14,966 nt of DNA from UBA10649 sp044233495 (GTDB lineage: Bacteria > Actinomycetota > Actinomycetes > S36-B12), in NCBI GenBank assembly GCA_044233495.1, contig JBIIJX010000035.1, positions 1 through 14,966 on the forward strand, read 5' to 3'. Every line of letters starts with the position of its first letter. Positions within the stretch are counted from its first letter, which is position 1. Position numbers and translations under genes: made by a program. Below the pieces are notes generated by a model that saw only the letters and a list, made by a program, of their open reading frames with translations, was not told the DNA's origin and searched no databases. Below are positions 1 to 7,643 of the stretch, piece after piece.

Positions 1-1158
1 CGCCTGCGCAAGGCGTCACGCAGCGGAACGGTGATCCACGCCGTCGGTCCGATCGCGTCGCAGGGTCTCGCGAAGGTGCGCGGTTCGCTGATCCCGGCGC
101 GCCCCGGTGACGAGGCTGCCGTTCTGCGCTCACTGCCGGATGGCGTCCGGTCGCTGCTCTCACAGCCTGGAGCCGTCATTCTCGTGGGTGAGCGGGCGGG
201 AGGTTCAGCAGGTGCGCTGTCAGCCGCGGTGGAAGTCGCACGCGCGACGGGTGCCAGCCTCGCGTGGGTGCCTCGCAGGGCGGGAGAGCGAGGCGCGCTC
301 GACGCGGGCGCGCTGGCGGGTCTCCTGCCGGGCGGCCGTCCGCTCGAGGATCCTGCCGCGCGCGCTCAGGTTGCGTCGGCTTGGGGCGTCAGCCCGGAGG
401 ACCTGCCTGCGGTGAACGGCCGCTCTGGCGCAGAGCTGCTGCACGCAGCGCAGCAGGGTGCGCTGGGCGCACTGCTCGTCGCGGGCGTGGAGGCAGCCGA
501 CTACCCGGATGCGGACCTGGCTCTCTCGGCGCTCGACAGCACGCCGTTCGTGGTGTCCCTCGAGAGCCACCACTCCGCCGTCACCGAGCGTGCCGACGTC
601 GTCCTCCCCGTCGCAGTCGTGACGGAGAAGGCCGGGACCTTCATGAACTGGGAGGGCCGGCCCCGACCCTTCCCGCAGGTCTTCCGAGATGCCCTCACCA
701 TGGGTGATGCGCGGGTGCTGGCGATGCTCGCGGAGGAGTTCGGTCTTGCGCACTCGGGTGACACCCGGGCCATCCGCCTCGAGCTCGGCGCTCTCGGCCC
801 GTGGACCGGTGCGAGGTTCGAGCCTCCCGTCGTGCCCGCTGGGCGTGCACAGGATGGCGTCGTGCTCGCATCCTGGCGGCAGCTCCTCGACTCAGGACTG
901 ATGCAGGAGGGCGAGCCGCACCTGGCGGCCACCGCGCGACCGACTGTCGCCCTGCTGTCGGCGCAGGCGGCGGCCGCCTTCGGTGACACCGTCACCGTCT
1001 CGGGCCCGGCTGGATCCGTGACGCTGCCCGTGCAGGTCGGCGATGTCGTCGAGGGTGTCGTGTGGCTGCCCACCAACTCACCCGGATGCCACATCCATGC
1101 AGATCTCGGTGTCGTGCCCGGAGCAGCGGTGCGACTCTCAGCAGGAGGCGTGTCATGA
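1..1158 (+). CDS. nuoG: NADH-quinone oxidoreductase subunit G, C-terminal part (5' end outside window)
   Basis: NuoG is the large peripheral-arm subunit of complex I. It carries iron-sulfur clusters in its N-terminal part and a molybdopterin-oxidoreductase-like fold behind it. The frame is open from base 1, so the GTG at 31 is an internal Val codon rather than a start. About 385 C-terminal residues are visible, a little under half of a usual actinobacterial NuoG. The family hallmark lies near visible residues 190-235: a histidine-serine stretch, then ERADVVLP, then TEKAGTFMNWEGR. The end (VVWLPTNSPG, then VRLS) is the dinucleotide-binding-type C-terminal domain. The cluster-binding cysteines lie upstream of the window. 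The TGA stop overlaps the nuoH ATG by 4 bases (ATGA). Family and context leave little doubt. Confidence 0.95.
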   Translation, partial: RLRKASRSGTVIHAVGPIASQGLAKVRGSLIPARPGDEAAVLRSLPDGVRSLLSQPGAVILVGERAGGSAGALSAAVEVARATGASLAWVPRRAGERGALDAGALAGLLPGGRPLEDPAARAQVASAWGVSPEDLPAVNGRSGAELLHAAQQGALGALLVAGVEAADYPDADLALSALDSTPFVVSLESHHSAVTERADVVLPVAVVTEKAGTFMNWEGRPRPFPQVFRDALTMGDARVLAMLAEEFGLAHSGDTRAIRLELGALGPWTGARFEPPVVPAGRAQDGVVLASWRQLLDSGLMQEGEPHLAATARPTVALLSAQAAAAFGDTVTVSGPAGSVTLPVQVGDVVEGVVWLPTNSPGCHIHADLGVVPGAAVRLSAGGVS

Positions 1159-2516
1159 CGGAGTCGACGTTCGGCCTGTTCGGCACCGATCCGTGGTGGC
1201 TCGTCCTTCTGAAGGTGGTTGCCATCTTCGGGATCCTCGTGCTGCTGACACTGTTCACCATCTGGTGGGAGCGACGCGTGGTGTCGCGCATGCAGAACCG
1301 GATCGGCCCGAACCGCGTCGGCCCGCAGGGCCTGCTGCAGTCCCTCATGGACGGCATCAAGCTCGCCCTCAAGGAGGAGATCATCCCCAAGTCGGCCCAC
1401 CTGGCCGTGTACTGGCTGGCACCGGTGATCTCGGCCACCATGGCCTTCCTCGCCTTCGCCGTCATCCCGTTCGGTCCGGAGGTGTCGATCTTCGGGGTCA
1501 TGACCCCGCTGCAGCTGACGGACTTCCCGGTATCCGTCCTGTACGTGCTGGCGATCGCGTCGATCGGCATCTACGGCATCGTGCTGGGCGGCTGGGCGTC
1601 AGGTTCCACCTACCCGCTGCTCGGCGGGATTCGCTCCTCCGCCCAGATGATCTCCTACGAGATCGCAATGGGGCTGTCCTTCGTGGCGGTATTCCTCTTC
1701 GCCGGCTCCATGTCGACCTCGCAGATCGTGATCGCCCAGGAGCCGATCTGGTTCGCCGTGATCCTGCTGCCGTCCTTCCTCATCTACTGCACCGCCATGG
1801 TGGGAGAGACCAACCGCGCGCCCTTCGACCTGCCCGAGGCCGAGGGTGAGCTCGTGGGTGGCTTCCACACCGAGTACTCGTCGCTGAAGTTCGCGCTGTT
1901 CTTCCTGGCGGAGTACATCAACATGGTCACCGTCTCGGCCATGGCGACGACCCTCTTCCTCGGCGGCTACCTCGCCCCATGGCCCGTGTCGCTGTGGGAG
2001 GGGGCAAACCAGGGCTGGTGGCCGTTGCTGTGGTGGCTGATCAAGGTGCAGATCTTCATCTTCATCTTCATCTGGCTGCGCGGGACCCTGCCTCGGATGC
2101 GCTACGACCAGTTCATGAAGTTCGGCTGGAAGGTGCTGATCCCGGTCTCGATCGTGTGGATCATGATCGTGTCCCTCGCCCGCGTCCTGCGCGACGATGT
2201 GTCGCTGACGACGACCGAGATCCTCGTCTCGGGGGCCGTCGTGATCGTGCTGCTGGTCCTGGGATCGTGGCTCATCCAGTCCCGCGCGGATCGCCGGATG
2301 CGCGCGCGCGAGGATGCGGAGGCGGCAGCCGCTGCCGCGCCCTTCGACCCGATGGAGTCCGGATTCCCGGTGCCGCCGCTGCCCGGGCAGTCCTTCACCT
2401 ACACTTCCCGCCGCGCGGCTGCGCACGGCACGACGATCGTCCAGGAGCCTGTGGCAACGTCTCGCACCGTCGAGGAGCCCACCGACGACACCGATGAGGA
2501 GAGCACGCATGGCTGA
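1155..2516 (+). CDS. nuoH: NADH-quinone oxidoreductase subunit H
   Basis: NuoH is the membrane subunit that forms most of the quinone-binding cavity and links the peripheral arm to the proton-pumping subunits. The predicted protein has 453 residues. Two family signatures are visible: WWERRVVSRMQNRIGPNRVGP at about residues 37-57, followed by D..K..LKE, and GETNRAPFDLPEAEGELVGG at 217-236, followed by FHTEYSS. About eight membrane segments follow the usual NuoH plan. After residue 350 there is one more hydrophobic segment (about 355-374) and a roughly 80-residue charged, Ala- and Pro-rich cytoplasmic tail. E. coli NuoH has 325 residues, and such tails are usual in actinobacteria. The ATG at 1155 is preferred over the in-frame upstream codon at 1062 because AGGAGG sits at 1143-1148 and the ATGA overlap with nuoG fits the operon style. 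Confidence 0.97.
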   Translation: MTESTFGLFGTDPWWLVLLKVVAIFGILVLLTLFTIWWERRVVSRMQNRIGPNRVGPQGLLQSLMDGIKLALKEEIIPKSAHLAVYWLAPVISATMAFLAFAVIPFGPEVSIFGVMTPLQLTDFPVSVLYVLAIASIGIYGIVLGGWASGSTYPLLGGIRSSAQMISYEIAMGLSFVAVFLFAGSMSTSQIVIAQEPIWFAVILLPSFLIYCTAMVGETNRAPFDLPEAEGELVGGFHTEYSSLKFALFFLAEYINMVTVSAMATTLFLGGYLAPWPVSLWEGANQGWWPLLWWLIKVQIFIFIFIWLRGTLPRMRYDQFMKFGWKVLIPVSIVWIMIVSLARVLRDDVSLTTTEILVSGAVVIVLLVLGSWLIQSRADRRMRAREDAEAAAAAAPFDPMESGFPVPPLPGQSFTYTSRRAAAHGTTIVQEPVATSRTVEEPTDDTDEESTHG

Positions 2517-3048
2517 GGTTCCCCAGGCCGTACGGGGATTCGGCGTCACTTTCCTGACGATGTTCAAGAAGGTCGTGACGGAGCAGTATCCCGAGCAGAA
2601 GGTGCCGCCCAAGCCCCGCTTCCACGGACGCCACCAGCTCAACCGCTGGGCTGACGGCCTCGAGAAGTGCGTGGGCTGTGAACTTTGCGCGTGGGCCTGC
2701 CCGGCCGACGCGATCCTCGTCGAGGGCGCCGACAACTCCGATGAGGAGCGCTACTCACCTGGTGAGCGCTACGGGCGCGTCTACCAGATCAACTACCTGC
2801 GCTGCATACTGTGCGGCCTCTGCATCGAGGCCTGCCCGACCCGGGCACTGACCATGACCAACGAGTACGAGCTCGCTGACGACTCCCGGGCCAAGCTGAT
2901 CTACGAGAAGCAGGATCTCCTCGCCCCGCTCCTGCCCGGCATGGTGGCGCCGCCGCATGAGATGTACCCGGGCACGACCGAGCGCGACTACTACGCGAAC
3001 AAGGTCACAGGCGCCTCTCTCCAGATCATCGTGGAGGAGTCCTCATGA
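2509..3048 (+). CDS. nuoI: NADH-quinone oxidoreductase subunit I (two [4Fe-4S] clusters)
   Basis: NuoI is the ferredoxin-like subunit holding clusters N6a and N6b, which carry electrons towards the final cluster N2 near the quinone site. The 179-residue product has two CxxCxxCxxxCP motifs. The first has Cys54, 57, 60 and 64, and the second has Cys99, 102, 105 and 109. All eight ligands are present. The start is the ATG at 2509, with GAGGAG at 2496-2501 as ribosome binding site. It overlaps the nuoH end by 8 bases. The same frame is open further upstream, but that stretch lies inside nuoH and does not resemble NuoI. The length is typical, and the C-terminal HEMYPGTTERDYY region matches actinobacterial homologues. 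Confidence 0.97.
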   Translation: MAEVPQAVRGFGVTFLTMFKKVVTEQYPEQKVPPKPRFHGRHQLNRWADGLEKCVGCELCAWACPADAILVEGADNSDEERYSPGERYGRVYQINYLRCILCGLCIEACPTRALTMTNEYELADDSRAKLIYEKQDLLAPLLPGMVAPPHEMYPGTTERDYYANKVTGASLQIIVEESS

Positions 3049-3863
3049 TCGCACTGCTTGCCGACACTGCCACCGAGTCCAGCACGGGCGAGCAGATCGT
3101 GTTCTGGGTGACGGCCATCCTGGCCGTCGCCGGCGCACTCGGGATGGTGCTGTCTCGCAAGGCGGTGCACAGCGCTCTGTGGATCGCCCTGACGATGATC
3201 AACCTCGCCGTGATGTACGTGGCGAATTCCGCCCCGTTCCTGGGCATGGTGCAGATCATCGTCTACACGGGCGCCGTCATGATGCTCTTCCTCTTCGTGC
3301 TCATGGTCGTCGGCGTGGACTCCTCGGACTCGCTCATCGAGACCATCAAGGGCCAGCGGATCGCGGCTCTCCTCTTCACTCTGGGGATGGCGATCCTCAT
3401 CATCTGGGGTATCGGCAACGCCCTGACGGAGACTCGGACGATCGGCCTGGCCACCGCGAACGAGGAGCACGGAGGGAACGTCCAGGGCATCGCGAAACTG
3501 ATCTTCACCCAGTACCTGCTGGTCTTCGAGCTCACCTCGGCGCTGCTCATCACAGCCGCGATGGGCGCCATGGTGCTCGCTCACCGGGAGCGCTGGAAGG
3601 CACGCCTGACCCAGCGGGATCTGTCGATCGCTCGGGTGCGCGGGGCAGGGCACGCCGGCAATCTGCCCAACCCGGGCGTGTTCGCCCGGCACAACGCCGT
3701 CGACACCCCGGCTCTGCTTCCCGATGGCGGCATCAGCGAGATCAGCGTCCCGGCTCCTGTCCGGGCACGCGGTGACGAACGGCCGCTCGATCGGGTCGAC
3801 ATCGACGAGGTGCGCCAGATCAGCGAGGGCGAGACCACGCTGCCGGAGGGGAAGAGCGAATGA
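3045..3863 (+). CDS. nuoJ: NADH-quinone oxidoreductase subunit J
   Basis: NuoJ is a small membrane subunit next to NuoK and NuoH. Its third helix changes shape during the coupling cycle. The 272-residue product has about five hydrophobic segments in residues 16-180. They include the conserved QIIVYTGAVMMLFLFVLMV helix at about 70-88. The remaining 90 or so residues are hydrophilic and include PNPGVFARHNAVDTPALLPDG. This extension is much longer than the tail of enterobacterial NuoJ (about 184 residues in total), but the sequence block recurs in actinobacterial NuoJ. The start ATG overlaps the nuoI TGA (ATGA), with GGAGGAG at 3033-3039 upstream. Identification is secure; the role of the tail is unknown to me. 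Confidence 0.96.
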   Translation: MIALLADTATESSTGEQIVFWVTAILAVAGALGMVLSRKAVHSALWIALTMINLAVMYVANSAPFLGMVQIIVYTGAVMMLFLFVLMVVGVDSSDSLIETIKGQRIAALLFTLGMAILIIWGIGNALTETRTIGLATANEEHGGNVQGIAKLIFTQYLLVFELTSALLITAAMGAMVLAHRERWKARLTQRDLSIARVRGAGHAGNLPNPGVFARHNAVDTPALLPDGGISEISVPAPVRARGDERPLDRVDIDEVRQISEGETTLPEGKSE

Positions 3864-4159
3864 ACCCGTCCAACTACGTCATCCTCTCGGCCGTGCTGTT
3901 CAGCATCGGCGCGGTCGGCGTCCTCGTTCGGCGCAATGCCATCGTGGTGTTCATGTCCGTCGAGCTGATGCTCAATGCGGCCAATCTCGCCTTTGTTGCC
4001 TTCGCTCGCATGAACGGAAACCTCGACGGCCAGACCGTCGCCTTCTTCGTCATGGTGGTGGCGGCAGCCGAGGTGGTGGTCGGCCTGGCGATCATCGTCA
4101 CGATCTTCCGAACCCGACGGTCGGCCTCTATCGACGAGCCGAACCTGCTCAAGTACTAG
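3860..4159 (+). CDS. nuoK: NADH-quinone oxidoreductase subunit K
   Basis: NuoK is a three-helix membrane subunit homologous to MrpC antiporter subunits. It contributes two conserved buried glutamates to the proton path. The protein is 99 residues, the standard length. Glu35 (in VELMLNAANL) and Glu71 (in AAAEVVVGLAII) match the essential E36 and E72 of E. coli NuoK. The ATG overlaps the nuoJ TGA by 4 bases, and GGAGGGG lies at 3845-3851. The stop is TAG, followed by the only sizeable gap of the operon. The frame beyond the TAG stays open to a TGA at 4199-4201, which overlaps the nuoL start (see findings). Confidence 0.97.
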   Translation: MNPSNYVILSAVLFSIGAVGVLVRRNAIVVFMSVELMLNAANLAFVAFARMNGNLDGQTVAFFVMVVAAAEVVVGLAIIVTIFRTRRSASIDEPNLLKY

Positions 4160-4197
4160 CCCAGCCCACAGACTCCGACGATGAATAGGACCATGCT

Positions 4198-6093
4198 GTG
4201 ACCGAGTTGATGCCCGCTGAGGGGGTGTTCTCCCTCATCTGGCTGCTGATCGCCCTGCCTCTGGCCGGTGCCGTCGTCCTGCTCTGCGTTGGCCGACGCA
4301 CGAACTCGTGGGGCCCGTACCTGGGTGTGCTCACGGTATGCGCATCTGCCGTCCTCGGCTGGGTCATGCTCCTGGCGATGATGCAGAACTCCCCAGAGGA
4401 GCGCACTTTCGACCAGAACCTGTTCACCTGGGTCTCGGTCGGCGGATTCCAGGCCGACATGGCCTTCCAGCTCGACCAGCTGTCCATGGTCTTCGTCCTG
4501 CTGATCACCACTGTGGGTGCGCTGATCCACATCTACTCGCTCGGCTACATGGAGCACGATCCGGATCGGCGCAAGTTCTTCGGCTACCTGAACCTGTTCG
4601 TCGGCGCGATGCTGATCCTTGTCCTGGCGAACAACTTCCTGCTGCTCTACGTGGGCTGGGAGGGTGTGGGTCTTGCCAGCTACCTGCTCATCGGCTTCTA
4701 CCAGTACAAGCACTCCGCTGCAGCAGCCGCGAAGAAGGCGTTCGTCATCAACCGCGTGGGTGACGTCGGGCTGAGCCTGGCGATCATGCTGATGTTCATC
4801 ACCTTCGGCTCCATCAGCTTCGAGGACGTCTTCGGTGCGGCCGATCAGGCAAGTGAAGGGACGCTGAACGCCATCGGCCTGCTGCTGCTGCTCGCGGCGG
4901 CCGGCAAGTCAGCCCAGTTCCCTCTCCAGGCGTGGCTGCTCGACGCTATGGAAGGCCCAACCCCCGTCTCGGCACTCATCCACGCAGCGACCATGGTTAC
5001 CGCTGGCGTGTACCTCATCGCGCGGAGCAACGCGATCTTCGATCTCGCGCAGGTCGCTGCCACCGCGGTGATCGTCGTCGGCGTGATCACGGTGTTCATG
5101 GGTGCGATCATCGGTTCGGCGAAGGACGACATCAAGAAGTCGCTCGCTGGATCCACCATGAGTCAGATCGGGTACATGATCGCCGCCGTGGGTCTCGGTC
5201 CGATCGGGTACGTGTTCGGCATCTTCCATCTGCTCACGCACGGTGTGTTCAAGGCCGGGCTGTTCCTCGGTGCGGGCTCCGTCATGCACGGGATGAACGA
5301 CAACGTCAACATGCGCCGGTACGGCGCATTGCGCACGGTCATGTTCATCACCTTCATCACGTTCGCAGCGGGCTGGCTCTCCATCCTCGGTATCCCGCCG
5401 TTTTCGGGGTTCTGGTCCAAGGATGAGCTCATCCACGCGGCATTCGAGGAGAGCGTGCTGGTCGGCGTCCTGCTGATCATCGCGGCGGGCATCACGGGCT
5501 TCTACATGACCCGGATGTTCATCATGACCTTCCTGGGCAAGCCTCGCTGGGAGGAGGGAGTCCACCCGCACGAGTCGCCCAAGGTCATGACCATTCCGCT
5601 GATCATCCTCGCCCTGGGCTCCACCTTCCTCGGCATGGCGCTGCTGTTCTGGGGCGACATCGAGTCCTGGCTCGAGCCGGTCGTGGGCTTCGAGTCGAAG
5701 GAGGCGCCGCTGTCCACGGGAGCCACCATCGGCATCTCGCTCGCAGCCGTCGTCATCGGGGCCGCCGTCGCCTACGTGATGTACGCACGTCGACCCATTC
5801 CCATCGAGGCACCACGGGGCTCCTGGCTCACGCGCGCGGCGCGTGAGGAGCTGTACGGCAACCAGGTGAACCAGGCTCTCGTCGTCACCCCGACCCTCGT
5901 GGCAGCCAAGGTCGCGACCTCGGTCGACACCAAGGGCGTCGACGGCCTCGTCAACGGCCTGGCTGCGCTGGTCGGAGCGATCTCCGGCCGCTTGCGGCGC
6001 TACCAGACCGGTTTCGTCCGTACCTACGCGTTGTCGATGGTGGGTGGCGCCGTGCTCGTCGTCCTCGCCCTGGTTCTGGTGAGGGCCTCGTGA
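4198..6093 (+). CDS. nuoL: NADH-quinone oxidoreductase subunit L (distal antiporter-like subunit)
   Basis: NuoL is the most distal proton-pumping subunit of complex I. It has a long lateral C-terminal helix that braces the membrane arm. The 631-residue length is typical. Conserved charged residues are visible: Glu155 in GWEGVGLASYLLIGF, Lys237 in AAGKSAQFPLQAWL, His262 in SALIHAATM, and Lys408 in GFWSKDEL. The C-terminal 150 residues hold the hydrophilic and amphipathic stretch expected for the lateral helix, and then a last membrane segment. The start is the GTG at 4198, with AGGA at 4187-4190 seven bases upstream; an in-frame ATG at 4210 is the alternative. The TGA overlaps the nuoM GTG. 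This subunit is anchored by Proton_antipo_M family features, and I see no missing key residue. Confidence 0.96.
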   Translation: MTELMPAEGVFSLIWLLIALPLAGAVVLLCVGRRTNSWGPYLGVLTVCASAVLGWVMLLAMMQNSPEERTFDQNLFTWVSVGGFQADMAFQLDQLSMVFVLLITTVGALIHIYSLGYMEHDPDRRKFFGYLNLFVGAMLILVLANNFLLLYVGWEGVGLASYLLIGFYQYKHSAAAAAKKAFVINRVGDVGLSLAIMLMFITFGSISFEDVFGAADQASEGTLNAIGLLLLLAAAGKSAQFPLQAWLLDAMEGPTPVSALIHAATMVTAGVYLIARSNAIFDLAQVAATAVIVVGVITVFMGAIIGSAKDDIKKSLAGSTMSQIGYMIAAVGLGPIGYVFGIFHLLTHGVFKAGLFLGAGSVMHGMNDNVNMRRYGALRTVMFITFITFAAGWLSILGIPPFSGFWSKDELIHAAFEESVLVGVLLIIAAGITGFYMTRMFIMTFLGKPRWEEGVHPHESPKVMTIPLIILALGSTFLGMALLFWGDIESWLEPVVGFESKEAPLSTGATIGISLAAVVIGAAVAYVMYARRPIPIEAPRGSWLTRAAREELYGNQVNQALVVTPTLVAAKVATSVDTKGVDGLVNGLAALVGAISGRLRRYQTGFVRTYALSMVGGAVLVVLALVLVRAS

Positions 6094-7643
6094 ACGTTCC
6101 CTGGTTGACCACCCTGATGGTGGTACCCCTGATCGGCGGCCTCATCGTCGCCTTCATGCCGAAGGGGCGTGCGCTCCTTGCCAAGCAAGTGGCCTTCGCC
6201 TTCTCTCTCGTGACCCTGGCCCTGACGGTCGCTATGGCCCTGCAGTTCTCGGCCGACTCCGCCGAGAGGTTCCAATTCGTCGAGGCGCACCCGTGGATCC
6301 CGGCCTTCGGCATCTCCTATGCGGTCGGAGTCGATGGCATCAGCCTGGTGCTCATCGCGCTCGCGGCAACGCTGGTCCCCGTCGTGATCCTCGCAGGCTG
6401 GAACGACGTCGACGACGGCAGTCGCGGCACGGTCAAGGGCTACTTCGCCCTGGTCCTCGTGCTGGAGGCGCTGATGATCGGCGTCTTCGCGGCCACCGAT
6501 GTCTTCCTCTTCTACGTCTTCTTCGAGGTCATGCTCATTCCGACGTACTTCCTGATCGGCCGGTTCGGCGGTCCGCAGAGGTCGTACGCGGCGGTGAAGT
6601 TCCTGATCTACAGTCTCGTCGGCGGACTCCTCATGCTTGCGGCGCTGATCGGCCTCTATGTCGTCTCCGCCCAGGTGACAGGCACCGGAACGTTCGACTT
6701 CGGGGCGCTCGTCGGGCTCGACATCGATCCGGACCTCCAGAAGCTTCTCTTCCTCGGCTTCTTCCTGGCCTTCGCCATCAAGGCACCGCTGTGGCCCTTC
6801 CACACGTGGCTTCCTGACGCCGCAGCCGAGGCCAAGCCCGGCACCTCCGTCCTGCTGATCGGCGTGCTCGACAAGGTGGGCACCTTCGGGATGATCCGGT
6901 ACTGCCTGGAGATCTTCCCGGCGGCCTCGGAGTTCTACGCTCCGATCGTCATCGCCCTCGCCCTGATCGGCATCTTCTACGGGGCACTGCTTGCGCTGCG
7001 ACAGCACGACATGAAGCGGCTCTTCGCCTACTCGTCGATGTCGCACTTCGGGTTCATCACGCTCGGCATCTTCGTGTTCACCACGCAGGGGCAGAGCGGA
7101 TCCGTCGTCTACATGGTCGCGCACGGGCTGTCGACCGCCGCCCTGTTCCTCACGGCCGGGTTCCTCATGGTCCGAGTCCACGGGTCGAGCCTGTTGTCCG
7201 ACTACGGCGGCGTGAACAAGGCAGCCCCGATCCTCGCCGGGTTCTTCCTCGTGGCGGCGCTGTCCTCCCTCGCGCTTCCGGGCCTGGTCTCCTTCGTAGG
7301 CGAGTTCCTCGTACTGCTGGGAGCGTTCGAGCGGTACATGTGGGTCGGCGCCGTGGCGACCGTGGGCATCGTGATCACAGCGGCCTACGTCCTGAGGGTC
7401 TACCAGAAGTCGATGACCGGGCCGCTGAAGCCCGGCCTGGAGGGTATGCGCGACCTCGGCGGTCGCGAGATCACCTCGCTGGTGCCCATCGCGGCGCTGA
7501 CGATCGTGCTGGGATTCTTCCCCGCCCCTCTGCTCGACGTGATCAACCCTGCTGTTGATCGGGTCATGACGACCATCGGTATGACCGATCCTGAGCCGAC
7601 GATCATCTCCACCGGCACGTCCCCCGAAGGGAGCGGGCTGTGA
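6090..7643 (+). CDS. nuoM: NADH-quinone oxidoreductase subunit M (antiporter-like subunit)
   Basis: NuoM is the middle antiporter-like proton pump of the complex I membrane arm. It has 517 residues and about 14 hydrophobic segments. The expected proton-path residues are present: Glu146 in FFEVMLIPTYFLIG, Lys231 in FAIKAPLWPFHTWLPDA, Lys262 in GVLDKVGTFG and Glu405 in SFVGEFLVLLGAF. These correspond to E144, K234, K265 and E407 of E. coli NuoM. The start is the GTG at 6090, inside a GTGA overlap with the nuoL stop. A GGTGAGGG stretch at 6078-6085 can serve as ribosome binding site. The open frame of 543 codons on the opposite strand here is a GC-rich shadow. Confidence 0.97.
   Translation: MNVPWLTTLMVVPLIGGLIVAFMPKGRALLAKQVAFAFSLVTLALTVAMALQFSADSAERFQFVEAHPWIPAFGISYAVGVDGISLVLIALAATLVPVVILAGWNDVDDGSRGTVKGYFALVLVLEALMIGVFAATDVFLFYVFFEVMLIPTYFLIGRFGGPQRSYAAVKFLIYSLVGGLLMLAALIGLYVVSAQVTGTGTFDFGALVGLDIDPDLQKLLFLGFFLAFAIKAPLWPFHTWLPDAAAEAKPGTSVLLIGVLDKVGTFGMIRYCLEIFPAASEFYAPIVIALALIGIFYGALLALRQHDMKRLFAYSSMSHFGFITLGIFVFTTQGQSGSVVYMVAHGLSTAALFLTAGFLMVRVHGSSLLSDYGGVNKAAPILAGFFLVAALSSLALPGLVSFVGEFLVLLGAFERYMWVGAVATVGIVITAAYVLRVYQKSMTGPLKPGLEGMRDLGGREITSLVPIAALTIVLGFFPAPLLDVINPAVDRVMTTIGMTDPEPTIISTGTSPEGSGL

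Noticed and set aside
31..33. GTG as the start of the first gene
   Set aside because: The frame is open to base 1 and the product matches only the C-terminal part of NuoG, so this codon is internal and the gene is cut by the window.
1062..1154. Upstream start for nuoH, adding 31 residues
   Set aside because: The added residues are Arg- and Ser-rich and lie inside the nuoG end. The ATG at 1155 has AGGAGG at the right distance and the usual 4-base overlap.
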